The notes: generated by a model from the sequence alone, not told the origin. Positions 17,096 to 26,655 are shown, counted from the stretch's first letter. The stretch: DNA of 64,000 nucleotides from Streptomyces bicolor (GCF_000719285.1 NZ_JOFS01000009.1:124001-188000); one strand, 5' to 3'. Numbers and translations: made by a program.

Positions 17096-17677
17096 ATGAG
17101 CACCGCTGCCGCCGCCCCCGCTCGCACCGGACAGGTCCTCGCCGACCTGATCCCGGCCTCCCGCGCCCGCGACATCGCGCTCGTCGTCGGCGGCGCCGCG
17201 TTCACCGGCCTCGCCGCCCAGATCTCCGTGCCCGTGCCGGGCTCCCCGGTGCCGGTGACCGGCCAGACCCTCGCGGTGCTGCTGGTCGGCACGGCCCTCG
17301 GCGCCGGCCGCGGCTTCCTCTCCCTCGCGCTGTACGCGCTGGCGGGCATCGCGGGCGTGCCGTGGTTCGCGGACGGCACCTCCGGCGCCGCGGCCCCGTC
17401 CTTCGGCTACATCCTCGGCATGATCCTCGCCTCCACCGTCGTCGGCGCCCTGGCCCGCCGCGGCGCCGACCGCACCGCGCTGCGCACGGCCGGCGCGATG
17501 CTGCTCGGCGAGGCGATCATCTACGCCGTCGGCGTCCCCTACCTGGCCCTCGCCACCGGCATGTCGGCGACCGCCGCGATCGCGGCCGGCCTCACCCCGT
17601 TCCTGATCGGCGACGCCCTGAAGGCGGCCCTGGCCATGGGCGCGCTGCCCACGGTCTGGAAGCTCGCCAACCGCTGA
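17096..17677 (+). CDS. bioY: Biotin transporter BioY (ECF S-component)
   Basis: A 193-residue membrane protein with about six hydrophobic segments. The BioY signature is clear: VPVPGSPVPVTGQTLAVLL, then GRGFLSLALYALAGIAGVPWF and the FGYILGM segment. It binds and imports biotin, alone or with an ECF energising module; no ATPase or EcfT gene is adjacent. The start at ATG 17096 follows CGGAG. A strong terminator follows, so it is a single-gene unit. Confidence 0.93.
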   Translation: MSTAAAAPARTGQVLADLIPASRARDIALVVGGAAFTGLAAQISVPVPGSPVPVTGQTLAVLLVGTALGAGRGFLSLALYALAGIAGVPWFADGTSGAAAPSFGYILGMILASTVVGALARRGADRTALRTAGAMLLGEAIIYAVGVPYLALATGMSATAAIAAGLTPFLIGDALKAALAMGALPTVWKLANR

Positions 17678-17692
17678 CACGCGGTTTCCATG

Positions 17693-17730
17693 AGGAAGGC
17701 CGGGGCGCGGCTTCGCGCCCCGGCCTTCCT
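17693..17730. terminator. Bidirectional terminator between bioY and the surface-protein gene
   Basis: A perfect 17-bp stem (17693-17709 with 17714-17730) and 4-base loop, lying between the convergent bioY and sortase-substrate genes. Confidence 0.88.
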
Positions 17731-17745
17731 CAGCTCTCCGTGGAG

Positions 17746-18468
17746 TCAGCCCTCCATCCGCCGAGGCCGCCGCTGAGACCACCACAGCCCGGCCGTGCCC
17801 GCCGCGATCAGCGTCGCGCCCGCCGCGCCCAGCGGCAGGACGTCACGGCCGAGGCCCGTCTTGGGCAGCTCGTCGGCGCCCGGTGCGACCGGCGTGTTGT
17901 CGGTGCCCAACAGCAGCGGGGTGGCCGGGGCGTCGGGCGACGGGTTCGTCGTACCGAACGGCACCGGGCCCTGCTGCCAGTACGTCTTCTTGCCGTCACC
18001 GGTCTGGACGGGAAGACAGATCTTGCCGGTCTTGCTCAGGTCGTACGTCGCGTCGACGGCGTACGACTTCGACTCACCGGCGGGGAGATTGTCGATGGGG
18101 CAGCTGAATCCGCTGTTCGAGCCCTCGGGAAGGCCGCTTTCCTCGATCGCTGAACAGCCCTCGACATTCTTGACGGTGAGGCCGTCGAAACCGACGACCA
18201 GAAGCCTGATCTCTCCGCTGTCCTTGGTCCCTTCGTTCTTCACCGTGGCGGTGATGTCGGTTTCTTGCGAACTATTGTCCACCGAGATTTTTTCGGGCAG
18301 CTCGGTGGTCAGTTCCACCCCGGCCGGCGCCTCGTCGATGACCTTTCCCCCCTCGCTGCTGCCGGGTCCCTGCTCGTCCGCGCCGGCAGTGGCGGAAAGG
18401 ATCAGCACTGCCGAGAAAGATGCCGCGACCAGCGATCCCGCGATGGCCGTCGTGCGACGAGAACTCAT
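17746..18468 (-). CDS. Sortase-type LPXTG-anchored secreted protein of unknown function
   Basis: A 240-residue exported protein. The N-terminus is a signal peptide (basic MSSRRT, hydrophobic core, AGA cleavage region). The C-terminus has the sortase sorting signal: LPKTG, a hydrophobic stretch and a basic RRPRR tail, so it should be linked to the cell wall. The middle is an acidic, Asp/Glu/Ser/Thr-rich domain resembling bacterial DUF11- or Ig-like folds, with three Cys. ATG 18468 has AGGGGG seven bases upstream. No catalytic motif is seen. Confidence 0.8.
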   Translation of the reverse strand: MSSRRTTAIAGSLVAASFSAVLILSATAGADEQGPGSSEGGKVIDEAPAGVELTTELPEKISVDNSSQETDITATVKNEGTKDSGEIRLLVVGFDGLTVKNVEGCSAIEESGLPEGSNSGFSCPIDNLPAGESKSYAVDATYDLSKTGKICLPVQTGDGKKTYWQQGPVPFGTTNPSPDAPATPLLLGTDNTPVAPGADELPKTGLGRDVLPLGAAGATLIAAGTAGLWWSQRRPRRMEG

Positions 18469-18682
18469 GTTCGTCCCCCTTGCCTGCGCCTGAATTCGCA
18501 GTACTTGAAGAGCTACCACAAGATTTCTCCGCACTATGCTGGTACGGCGCGAAGTGTGACCATTGTGTTTCAATGGCGGATGTCCGATGCGGCTTCGAGG
18601 GGGGTGCAGTGGATTGCCGGGGAATACGGGAAATGCGGGAAGCGCGGGAAATACGAGGAGTGGCGGGCTTCCCGGTTTACTG

Positions 18683-20893
18683 GTGACGGGGCGCTACCGG
18701 CTGGTCGAGAGTATCGGTCAGGGGGGAATGGGGCGGGTGTGGCGAGCGGTCGACGAAATACTCGATCGACTGGTCGCCGTCAAGGAAATGCGCATCGACG
18801 GCCTCGATCCGGAGGACACCCGCACCCGCCGCGAACGCACCCTGCGCGAGGCGCGGGCGACGGCGCGGATCGACCACCCCCACGTCGTACGGGTCTACGA
18901 CGTGGTCGACGAGGGCGAACGCCTGTGGATCGTCATGGAGTTGGTGGCCGGCCGCTCCCTGGAACGGATCGTGGCGGAAGAGGGCCCGCTCGGCCCGTGC
19001 GAAACGGCCCGGATCGGCATGGGCCTCGTGGCGGCACTGCGCCAGGTCCACGCCCGCGGTGTCCTGCACCGGGACATCAAGCCGGGCAACGTCCTGGTGG
19101 AGGCCGAGGCGCAGGCGGCGAGCGGGCGGGGCCGGGTGGTGCTGACGGACTTCGGCATCGCGGCGATCCAGGACGCCAAAGCCCTCACCATGGTCGGCAT
19201 GCTGGTCGGCTCGCCCGACTACATGGCGCCCGAGCGCGTCTCCGGCCGCCCCCAGGGCCCACCGTCCGACATCTGGTCCCTGGGCGCCACACTGAGCGCG
19301 GCCCTGGCCGGCCGTTCCCCGTTCTCCCGCGACACGACCCTGGCGACCCTGCACGCGGTCCTGTACGAGGAGCCCGAACTGCCGCCGACGGCAGGCCCGT
19401 TGAGGGGCGTACTCGCCGCGCTCCTGGACAAGGACCCGTCGGCCCGGCCCGGCCTGGACGATCTGGAGACGGCTCTGCAGCCGGTGGCCTTTCCGGCACC
19501 GGTGCCGACGATGCCGGTGCTCGGGGGAGTGGTCGGCGAGTTCCGGGAGCCGGTGGAGGGGCGGGGGCAGGGGGAGCCGGGGAGCGGCGAACCGGGGCAG
19601 CGTGAGCCGGTGCGCGGAGGGCCGGTGCGCGGGGAACCCGCCTCGGCGGAGGCACCGGAGCTGCGGCCTGAGCCGCGGCCCGCCCCGCAGCCCGATCAGG
19701 GGTCGGCGATCGAGCTCGAGCGGATGGACAACCTCACGCACGAAACCGAGCCGACGCCGGATCCCCCAACGACGGCCGCGCTCAATCCCACCCCCCAGCC
19801 GACCCCGCATCCAGAGCCCACGCCGGCCATCCCGGCACCCCAGCCGCCCCCGACGGAGACACCCACTCCCGCCCTTCTGCCGACGCCCCCGACTCTCACC
19901 CCGCGCGACCCCCGGCGACCGGACGACGCCGTACACGACGCGATACCGCCGCAACCCTCGATCACCAAGCCGGCCCCATCCTCAACCTCTTCCGCCCCGC
20001 GCTCCTCCTCCACCACCAACCCCTCCACCACCCCTCCCTCCTCCACAGAGCCCCCCTCAGAACCCCGCTCAGAGGCCCGCTCCCACCCCCCGGCGGCCCA
20101 TCATCCCGGCAGTCCCACCCCCCGCCGCCCCGGCGTCTCCCTGTCCCGAGCCGATGCGGTGACCGAGCGGCGGCCCGCCCCGGAGCCGGAGTTCTTGCCC
20201 GGCGCCGCACGGCCGTACCACCCGATGCCACCCGGCGAGCTCCCCGGCCCGCCGGTCCCGGCCGAACCCCGGCGAGGGCGGCGCCGTACGGGACGTGTCG
20301 CCGTGGCCGTCGGTGTCGTCGCGGCGGGGGCTGTCGTCGCGGTCGTCCTGGCGACCAACCTGGGGTCGCCGGGAGGCAAGGAAGCCGGATCCTCGGCGTC
20401 CGCCTCCGCAGAGTCCTCCCCGGGCGCCGGCCCGTCGTCCACGGTCGAGGGCACGTCGAGGCCGCAGAGCCTGCCGCCCGGGTCGCGTCGGGAAGCGGGC
20501 GGGTTCGCGTGGGTGCCGCCCGAGGGGTGGCGGCGGGACGTCAAGACCGGGTCGGAGGTGCACTACACCTCGCCGGACGGCAAGCAGGAACTCGCCGCCA
20601 AGTCGTCCCTGGCCCGCGACGACCTGATGGACTCCTGGCGGAAGTCGGAGAAGAACGCCCAGCAGGGGCAGCAGTACCGCAAGATCCGCCTGGAGCGGAC
20701 GACGTTCCGCGGGCACCCGGCGGTCGTCTGGGAGTACACCTTCACCCTGCAGGGCGCGCCCTGGCACGCCCAGCTGCTGGGCTTCACCATGGACGGCAAG
20801 TCGTACCAGATCAACACGTGGTACCAGCCGGACATCGAGGCCGAGGCCCTGCGGACCTACGAGAAGGTGAAGGACGGCTTCACGGTGCTGTGA
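18683..20893 (+). CDS. Membrane serine/threonine protein kinase (PknB-like) with proline-rich linker
   Basis: About 736 residues. The kinase domain (1-275) has the glycine loop GQGGMGRVWRAV, lysine in AVKEM, catalytic HRDIKPGN, DFGIA and APE. A long Pro/Thr/Ser-rich linker follows, then one transmembrane helix near 540-560 and an extracellular domain of about 150 residues. It should sense an external cue and phosphorylate cytoplasmic proteins. GTG 18683 is chosen because the upstream in-frame codons have low third-position GC and read as GN-rich noise; an ATG at 18587 is the alternative, and that version would contain a TTA codon. Its 3' end overlaps the convergent permease gene by 14 bases. 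Confidence 0.88.
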   Translation: MTGRYRLVESIGQGGMGRVWRAVDEILDRLVAVKEMRIDGLDPEDTRTRRERTLREARATARIDHPHVVRVYDVVDEGERLWIVMELVAGRSLERIVAEEGPLGPCETARIGMGLVAALRQVHARGVLHRDIKPGNVLVEAEAQAASGRGRVVLTDFGIAAIQDAKALTMVGMLVGSPDYMAPERVSGRPQGPPSDIWSLGATLSAALAGRSPFSRDTTLATLHAVLYEEPELPPTAGPLRGVLAALLDKDPSARPGLDDLETALQPVAFPAPVPTMPVLGGVVGEFREPVEGRGQGEPGSGEPGQREPVRGGPVRGEPASAEAPELRPEPRPAPQPDQGSAIELERMDNLTHETEPTPDPPTTAALNPTPQPTPHPEPTPAIPAPQPPPTETPTPALLPTPPTLTPRDPRRPDDAVHDAIPPQPSITKPAPSSTSSAPRSSSTTNPSTTPPSSTEPPSEPRSEARSHPPAAHHPGSPTPRRPGVSLSRADAVTERRPAPEPEFLPGAARPYHPMPPGELPGPPVPAEPRRGRRRTGRVAVAVGVVAAGAVVAVVLATNLGSPGGKEAGSSASASAESSPGAGPSSTVEGTSRPQSLPPGSRREAGGFAWVPPEGWRRDVKTGSEVHYTSPDGKQELAAKSSLARDDLMDSWRKSEKNAQQGQQYRKIRLERTTFRGHPAVVWEYTFTLQGAPWHAQLLGFTMDGKSYQINTWYQPDIEAEALRTYEKVKDGFTVL

Positions 20894-22316
20894 CCGCACG
20901 GAAAAAGGGAGGGGCGGTGGGGTGCACAGCGCACCCCACCGCCCCTCCACAGGGCGACAGCAGCACGGTCTTGCGGCCGTCGTGCTCGGTGTCGGTGAGC
21001 ATGTAGCCGAGGACGAAGACGATCAGCGCGGCCGTGGCCCAGGTCAGGTACGGGTACAGCCACATCTTCACGACCAGCTTCTCCGGCGCCTCGGCCTGGA
21101 TGATCTTGCGCATGCGCAGCTGCGAGAAGCAGATGACCAGCCAGACGAACAGGGCGACCGCGCCGGAGGAGTTGACGAGGAAGAGGAAGACGGAGTCCGG
21201 GTAGGCGTAGTTGAAGAACACCGCCACGAATCCGAAGACGACGGAGGCCAGGATCGCCGTGCGCGGCACGCCGTTGCCGGTCGTGCGGGCGAAGGCCCTC
21301 GGGGCGTCACCGCGCTCGCCGAGGGAGAAGGCCATGCGGGAGGCGGTGTAGAGGCCGGAGTTCAGACAGGACAGCACCGAGGTCAGCACGATGAAGTTCA
21401 TGATCTGACCGGCGTGCGGGATACCGAGGGAGTCGAGCGCGGCGACGTACGAGCCGTCGTCGGCGATGGACTTGCTGTCCCACGGCAGCAGCGAGACCAC
21501 GACGAAGATCGAGCCGAGGTAGAAGACGGCGACTCGCCAGATGATGCTGTTGGTGGCCTTGGTGACGGCCTGCTGCGGGTTCTCGGACTCACCGGCGGCA
21601 AGCGTGGCGATCTCGCTGCCCATGAAGGAGAAGACGACCAGCAGCACACCGGTGAGGATGGCCCCGGCACCGTTGGGCAGGAAGCCGCCGTGCTCGGTGA
21701 GGTTGCTGATCCCGGCCTGGTCGCTGTCGACGCCCGGCAGCAGACCGAAGACGGCCAGACCGCCGATGACGATGAACGCGGCGATCGCGACGACCTTGAT
21801 CCCGGCGAACCAGAACTCGAACTCGCCGTACGACCCGACGGACACGAGGTTGGTGGCGGTCAGCACCACCATCACGATCAGGGCCCAGGCCCACTGCGGT
21901 ACGGCCGGTATCCAGCCCTCCAGGATCACCGCACCGGCGGTCGCCTCGACCGCCAGCACGACGACCCAGAAGAACCAGTACAGCCAGCCGATGGAGAACC
22001 CGGCCCAGCGCCCGAGCGCCCGGTCGGCGTGGGCGGAGAACGACCCCGAGGTCGGGTTGGCCGCGGACATCTCACCCAGCATCCGCATCACCAGCACCAC
22101 GAGCGTGCCGACGAGGGCGTAGGAGAGGAGGATGCCGGGGCCGGCGGTGGCGATACCGGAGCTGGACCCGACGAAGAGTCCGGCGCCGATGACACCGCCG
22201 ATGGCGATCATGGAGAGATGGCGGTTCTTGAGCCCGGCCTGTAGGCCGTGGCCGCCGGGGGCGGGTCCGGCCGGTCCGGCCGATCCGGCCGTCTTCTGGG
22301 TCGGCTGCGAAGTCAT
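20880..22316 (-). CDS. APC-family amino-acid permease with altered C-terminus
   Basis: A 478-residue transporter closely related to that at 8619-10010 (shared [39 protein letters not shown] and FEFWFAGIKV blocks). Eleven of about twelve hydrophobic segments are clear. Where the paralogue has its last helix, this protein instead has about 25 residues translated from a terminator hairpin (SPCGGAVGCAVHPTAPP), and its stop codon lies beyond that hairpin, inside the end of the kinase gene. This suggests a small deletion at the 3' end. Substrate unknown; function of the altered protein is doubtful. Confidence 0.82.
   Translation of the reverse strand: MTSQPTQKTAGSAGPAGPAPGGHGLQAGLKNRHLSMIAIGGVIGAGLFVGSSSGIATAGPGILLSYALVGTLVVLVMRMLGEMSAANPTSGSFSAHADRALGRWAGFSIGWLYWFFWVVVLAVEATAGAVILEGWIPAVPQWAWALIVMVVLTATNLVSVGSYGEFEFWFAGIKVVAIAAFIVIGGLAVFGLLPGVDSDQAGISNLTEHGGFLPNGAGAILTGVLLVVFSFMGSEIATLAAGESENPQQAVTKATNSIIWRVAVFYLGSIFVVVSLLPWDSKSIADDGSYVAALDSLGIPHAGQIMNFIVLTSVLSCLNSGLYTASRMAFSLGERGDAPRAFARTTGNGVPRTAILASVVFGFVAVFFNYAYPDSVFLFLVNSSGAVALFVWLVICFSQLRMRKIIQAEAPEKLVVKMWLYPYLTWATAALIVFVLGYMLTDTEHDGRKTVLLSPCGGAVGCAVHPTAPPFFRAVTAP
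20908..20948 (-). terminator. Terminator hairpin lying inside the permease reading frame
   Basis: A perfect 18-bp stem (20908-20925 with 20931-20948) and a 5-base loop, followed on the minus strand by a run of five T. The permease stop codon is about 26 bp further downstream, so the transcript would often end before the stop. Confidence 0.82.
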
Positions 22317-22533
22317 GGAACGGATTTCCTTTGCGCCGTGGGGAGCGGTTCTCGTACGGGGGGTGAACGAGCGGTGTACGAGTCGGACCAGTGAATCGGA
22401 GGAGAACTGATTCGGAAACCTTTGATTCGGGATTGTTACTTGAGGTTTCCTTGAGCTTCCATAGCCTGCGTCACATTTGACGTGATCGACACCCGACGCT
22501 GCTGCCCGGAAACAGCCGTGTCACACTCGTTCC

Positions 22534-23019
22534 ATGCGCGTGTATCTCGGCTCCGACCATGCGGGCTTCGAACTCAAGAACCACCTCGTCGAGTGGCTGA
22601 AGGCGGCCGGCCACGACCCGGTCGACTGCGGCCCCCACATCTACGACGCCCAGGACGACTACCCGCCCTTCTGCCTCCGTGCGGCGGAGCGGACGGCCGC
22701 GGACGCCGACTCCCTCGGCATCGTGATCGGCGGCTCCGGCAACGGCGAGCAGATCGCCGCGAACAAGGTGAAGGGCGTCCGCGCGGCGCTGGCCTGGAGC
22801 GAGGAGACGGCCGCGCTGGGCCGCCAGCACAACAACGCCAACGTCGTCGCGGTGGGTGCGCGCATGCACACGACGGAGGAGGCGACGAAGTTCGTCGAGA
22901 CGTTCCTGGGCACGCCGTACTCCGGTGATGAGCGTCACACCCGACGCATCGACATGCTCGCGTCCTACGAGACGACAGGCGACCTGCCCCCGATCCCGCC
23001 GCACCACCCGCAGCAGTAG
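22534..23019 (+). CDS. rpiB: Ribose-5-phosphate isomerase B
   Basis: A 161-residue cytoplasmic enzyme that interconverts ribose 5-phosphate and ribulose 5-phosphate in the pentose phosphate pathway. The RpiB/LacAB fold is shown by MRVYLGSDHAGFELKNHL at the N-terminus, the GIVIGGSGNGEQIAANK anion loop, and HNNANVVAVGARM. The catalytic base in this family is a Cys or Glu-type residue; here the loop has Ser-Gly-Asn-Gly-Glu, as in the actinobacterial acid-base (Glu) group. A single start, ATG 22534, fits. Confidence 0.95.
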   Translation: MRVYLGSDHAGFELKNHLVEWLKAAGHDPVDCGPHIYDAQDDYPPFCLRAAERTAADADSLGIVIGGSGNGEQIAANKVKGVRAALAWSEETAALGRQHNNANVVAVGARMHTTEEATKFVETFLGTPYSGDERHTRRIDMLASYETTGDLPPIPPHHPQQ

Positions 23020-23029
23020 CTGGTTTTTT

Positions 23030-23160
23030 CAGCCCGTCCGGCGTCTGAGGACGAGGCCCTTCAGGGGCCGAAGCGGGGGTCTGGGGGCGGCAGCCCCCAG
23101 GGAACCGGGTGGAAGGGGCGGAGCCCCTTCAGGATGGGACGGGCAGGGGCGGCGGGGCGG
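23030..23160. repeat. Dispersed intergenic repeat, family A (second copy)
   Basis: Starts CAGCCCGTCCGGCGTCTGAG and has the same succession of hairpins (GGGGGCGGCAGCCCCC, GGGGCGGAGCCCC) as the copy at 12464-12590. It fills the gap between rpiB and the glycosylase gene. Confidence 0.75.
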
Positions 23161-23210
23161 AAACACCGCACGCCCGGCCCCACCCACCCGCACACGACGA
23201 AGGAGCCACC

Positions 23211-24026
23211 GTGCCTGAGGGGCACACCATCCACCGGCTCGCCCAGGACTACGCGAGCCGGTTCGCCGGCACGGCAGTGCACGTCACCAGCCCCCAGGGC
23301 AAGTTCTCCGACGCCGCAGCCCTCCTCGACGGCGCCGAACTCACCCACACCGAGGCCCACGGCAAGCACCTCTTCCTCGGCTTCCGCGACACCGACTGGA
23401 TCCACATCCACCTCGGCCTCTTCGGCAAGGTCAACTTCGGCGACGCCCCCGCACCCCCAGCCACGGACACCGTCCGCCTCCGCCTGGCCAACGCCACCGC
23501 ATACGTCGACCTGCGCGGCCCCACCACCTGCGCCCTGATCACGCACACCGAGAAGCAGGCGATACACGACCGTCTCGGCCCCGACCCCCTCCGCGCGGAC
23601 ACCGACGCCGACCCGCACCTGGCATACCGCCGGATCTCCCGCAGCCGTACGACGATCGCCGCCCTGCTCATGGACCAGAAGGTCATCGCGGGCGTAGGCA
23701 ACGTCTACCGCGCCGAGGTCCTCTTCCGGCACCGCATCGACCCCTACCGCGCGGGCAAGGACATCGCCCCCGCGCAGTGGGACGCCATCTGGACGGACCT
23801 CGTCGAGCTCATGCGCGAGGGCGTCCGCAACAACCGCATCGACACCGTACGCCCGGAGCACACCCCCGAGGCGATGGGCCGCCCGCCCCGCGTCGACGAC
23901 CACGGCGGCGAGGTCTACGTCTACCGCCGGGCCAACCTGCCCTGCCACATCTGTGGCGGCGAGATCCGCACCGCCGACCTCGCCGCGCGCAACCTGTTCT
24001 GGTGCCCGAACTGCCAGACTCCGTAG
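23211..24026 (+). CDS. Fpg/Nei-family DNA glycosylase (endonuclease VIII-like)
   Basis: A 271-residue base-excision-repair enzyme that removes oxidised bases and cuts the abasic site. After Met removal the N-terminus is PEGHTIHRLA, with the catalytic Pro and Glu of the Nei branch; the catalytic Lys lies in AHGKHLFLGF. The helix-two-turn-helix region is near VIAGVGNVYRAEVLF, and the zinc finger has CHIC and CPNC pairs. The GTG start at 23211 follows AAGGAG. In actinobacteria this corresponds to the Nei2-type paralogues. Confidence 0.9.
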   Translation: MPEGHTIHRLAQDYASRFAGTAVHVTSPQGKFSDAAALLDGAELTHTEAHGKHLFLGFRDTDWIHIHLGLFGKVNFGDAPAPPATDTVRLRLANATAYVDLRGPTTCALITHTEKQAIHDRLGPDPLRADTDADPHLAYRRISRSRTTIAALLMDQKVIAGVGNVYRAEVLFRHRIDPYRAGKDIAPAQWDAIWTDLVELMREGVRNNRIDTVRPEHTPEAMGRPPRVDDHGGEVYVYRRANLPCHICGGEIRTADLAARNLFWCPNCQTP

Positions 24027-24057
24027 GGGCGTTGCCGGATCCGCCCCCGGCTCGGGC

Positions 24058-25314
24058 TCAGAACCCGTGCGGCAGCCAAGGCGCCACAGCCGAAGCGAAC
24101 CCCACCGAGGTCTCCGCCAGCGCCCTCTGCCGCAGCTCCCGCACCCGCCCGGCCGCGCCCAGCGCCTCCAGGCTCACGCCACCGAGATAGGCCGCCCCCA
24201 ACTCCCGTACGGACAGGGCGAGATCGGCCGCGTCGGTCGTACGCTCGCAGGACGCGCCCTTGGCGTCGCCGGACAGCCGCCAACGCCCGGCGTTCCAGGG
24301 GCAGAAGGCGTCCTCGACCTCCAGCACCACATCCACCGGCGCCTGATAGGTCCGCGCCTCCAGTGCGGCCCCGAGGTCCACCAGCCGTACATGCAGGGAA
24401 TCCCGCACCCGCAGCGCGCAGCGCCGGATGTCGGACACCTGGTACTGCCAGGCCTCGTCCACCGGGCGCCCGTACGCCTTCACCGTGGACGTGAGGTCGA
24501 TGTCGAACAGGAACCGCCACAGCGCGGCCTGCGCCGCCGGGTCCAGGGCCTCGGTGTCCCGCAGATGGACGACGCCCTTGGGTCCGCCGGCATCCCACTC
24601 CGGCTTGACCCGGAAGCGTACGTACCCCACGACCTCGCCGTCCCGCTCCGCCAGCACGCACTGCAAGGGTGACCCGCCGTCCCGGTCGCTCTCCGGGTCG
24701 AGCAGCCGGAGCCGCTCCCAGCCGGGCGTCCGTACGAGCATCCCCGGCCGGCCGGGGACCTTGCGCGCGTACACGGCCTCGCACACGTCGAGGACGTCGG
24801 CCGCGACGGCGTACCGCAGACGTACGTCATCCGTGCCGGGCGGCACGGACAGGCGGACGCGGGCCGTGTCGATCTCGGAGTTCACATGGAACGTGCCGAT
24901 GCCGTACCCGAACCGGCCGTAGATCTCCGGCTCGGAGGCGGTCAGCACGGCAAGCGGCCAGCCCCACGCGCGCACGTCGTCGAGCTGCCGGCGCATCATC
25001 GACGTCAGGACGCCGCGCCGGCGGTGCGTCGCGGCCACGCTGACCATGGTGACCCCGGCGGCGGGCACGGCGGCACCGCCGGGCACGGTCAGCCGGAAGC
25101 TGAAGGCACCGGCCGTGCCCACACACGCGTCCCCGTCCCAGGCACCGAGGGAACGGTCGAACTCGGTGAGGGAGTTCCACAACTCCCGTTCCTCGGCCGC
25201 CTCCGGGACCCCGCCGAAGCCGCGGATCAGCGTGTCGTACCAGTTGTCCCAGTCGTCCCGGCGCAACACCCGCAGCTCGGCGTACCCGGGGTGGCTCGCA
25301 CTGTCTTTCGCCAT
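24058..25314 (-). CDS. GNAT-family N-acetyltransferase, Eis-like
   Basis: A 418-residue protein with the Eis layout: an N-terminal GNAT domain with the acetyl-CoA loop VAATHRRRGVLTSMMRRQ, a second GNAT-like domain, and a C-terminal sterol-carrier-like part (residues ~305-418). The extreme C-terminus ends PHGF; in Eis proteins the terminal carboxylate acts in catalysis. Such enzymes acetylate amines, including aminoglycosides and Lys side chains; the natural substrate here is unknown. The gene is convergent with the glycosylase gene and divergent from the phosphatase gene. Confidence 0.88.
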   Translation of the reverse strand: MAKDSASHPGYAELRVLRRDDWDNWYDTLIRGFGGVPEAAEERELWNSLTEFDRSLGAWDGDACVGTAGAFSFRLTVPGGAAVPAAGVTMVSVAATHRRRGVLTSMMRRQLDDVRAWGWPLAVLTASEPEIYGRFGYGIGTFHVNSEIDTARVRLSVPPGTDDVRLRYAVAADVLDVCEAVYARKVPGRPGMLVRTPGWERLRLLDPESDRDGGSPLQCVLAERDGEVVGYVRFRVKPEWDAGGPKGVVHLRDTEALDPAAQAALWRFLFDIDLTSTVKAYGRPVDEAWQYQVSDIRRCALRVRDSLHVRLVDLGAALEARTYQAPVDVVLEVEDAFCPWNAGRWRLSGDAKGASCERTTDAADLALSVRELGAAYLGGVSLEALGAAGRVRELRQRALAETSVGFASAVAPWLPHGF

Positions 25315-25476
25315 GAACCATGCCTACCAGGGCATTGCGGGACGAGCGAGGGAATTTCTCGTTGGCGGCGGCGAGACCGCTTTCCGTGAAGTTCACTGTG
25401 AAGTTGAACCTCGGACGGGGGACAAGTGGGACCTCCCGTGCCAAGCAGCTGGTCCGATGGATAGGGTCCCGAACTA

Positions 25477-26655
25477 ATGGCAGCAGGACGAGAGCGGCGC
25501 ACGGCGGCCGAGACGTTCATGGCCCGGTTGAGGATGCAGTGGCACCGGGCCCGCGTCGGCGTGCGCAGAAGCGCGGTGGACTACTTCCGCGGCGACGGCT
25601 CGGACTGGATCGCACTGGCCGGCCTGCTCCTGACGGTTCCCCTGATCTGCGCCGTGACGATGGCCAACCCGGTGTGGTTCTCCCCGGCCGCACTGGTCCT
25701 CCCCATCGTCGCCGGCGGTCTGCTGCTGCGCCCGGCGAGCCTGCTGGGCCTGTACGCGGCGGCTGCCACGGCGCTGATCGTGGAGTCCGTGCAGCTGGGG
25801 CCGTACACGGAGGGCCCGTCCCGCGTGACCCCCGGCGTGGTCCTCGTCGTCGCGGCCTGCGGCTTCTTCGGCCTCCTCATCGCGCAGTTCCGCAGCCGCG
25901 TGGGCGTGCCCTGGCGGCGCGGCGGCACGATGCTCTTCGACCTGCGCGAACGCATCCGCGTCCAGAGCAAGCTGCCGAGCCTGCCGCACGGCTGGCATCG
26001 CGAGATGGCGCTGCGCCCGGCGGGCGGCCAGTCCTTCTCCGGCGACTTCGTGGTGGCGGCCCGCACCAACGGCGGCCGCACCCTGGAGGTCGTCCTGACG
26101 GACGTGTCCGGCAAGGGCATGGACGCGGGCTCGCGCGCCCTCCTCCTCTCGGGCGCCTTCGGCGGCCTCCTGGGCAGCCTCCCCCCGCACGCCTTCCTGC
26201 CCGCGGCCAACGGCTACCTCCTCCGCCAGGACTGGGACGAGGGCTTCGCCACGTCGATCCACCTGGTCCTGGACCTCGACTCGGGCGACTACGAGCTGTA
26301 CTCGGCGGGCCACCCGCCGGGCCTGCAACTGAGCGCGGGCAGCGGCCGCTGGGAGGAGAAGGCGGCCGAGGGCCCCCTTCTCGGCGTGTACGACGGCGCC
26401 CAGTTCGACCCCGTGAAGGGCTCGCTGCGCCCCGGCGACGTGCTGATGCTCTTCACGGACGGCCTGGTCGAGACATCGGACCGCGACATCGTCGAAGGCA
26501 TCGACCGCCTCACCGGCGAGGCCGACCGCTACGTCGCCGGCGGCTTCCACGGCGCCGCGTGGCACCTCATCGAGGCGGTCGCAAAGGACGTCAACGACGA
26601 CCGCGCCCTCCTACTGATCTGCCGCGAGGGCCCCACAGCAACGGCGACCCGCTGA
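25477..26655 (+). CDS. Membrane-bound SpoIIE/PP2C-type serine phosphatase
   Basis: A 392-residue protein. After a basic N-terminus, three or four hydrophobic segments (residues ~42-135) anchor it; the rest is a PP2C-like SpoIIE domain with VVLTDVSGKGMDAG (metal Asp), SAGHPPGL and LFTDGLVETSD motifs. It should remove phosphate from proteins such as anti-anti-sigma factors. No partner sigma-factor gene is adjacent; the two membrane kinases in this window are possible functional opposites, but that link is speculative. Confidence 0.88.
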   Translation: MAAGRERRTAAETFMARLRMQWHRARVGVRRSAVDYFRGDGSDWIALAGLLLTVPLICAVTMANPVWFSPAALVLPIVAGGLLLRPASLLGLYAAAATALIVESVQLGPYTEGPSRVTPGVVLVVAACGFFGLLIAQFRSRVGVPWRRGGTMLFDLRERIRVQSKLPSLPHGWHREMALRPAGGQSFSGDFVVAARTNGGRTLEVVLTDVSGKGMDAGSRALLLSGAFGGLLGSLPPHAFLPAANGYLLRQDWDEGFATSIHLVLDLDSGDYELYSAGHPPGLQLSAGSGRWEEKAAEGPLLGVYDGAQFDPVKGSLRPGDVLMLFTDGLVETSDRDIVEGIDRLTGEADRYVAGGFHGAAWHLIEAVAKDVNDDRALLLICREGPTATATR

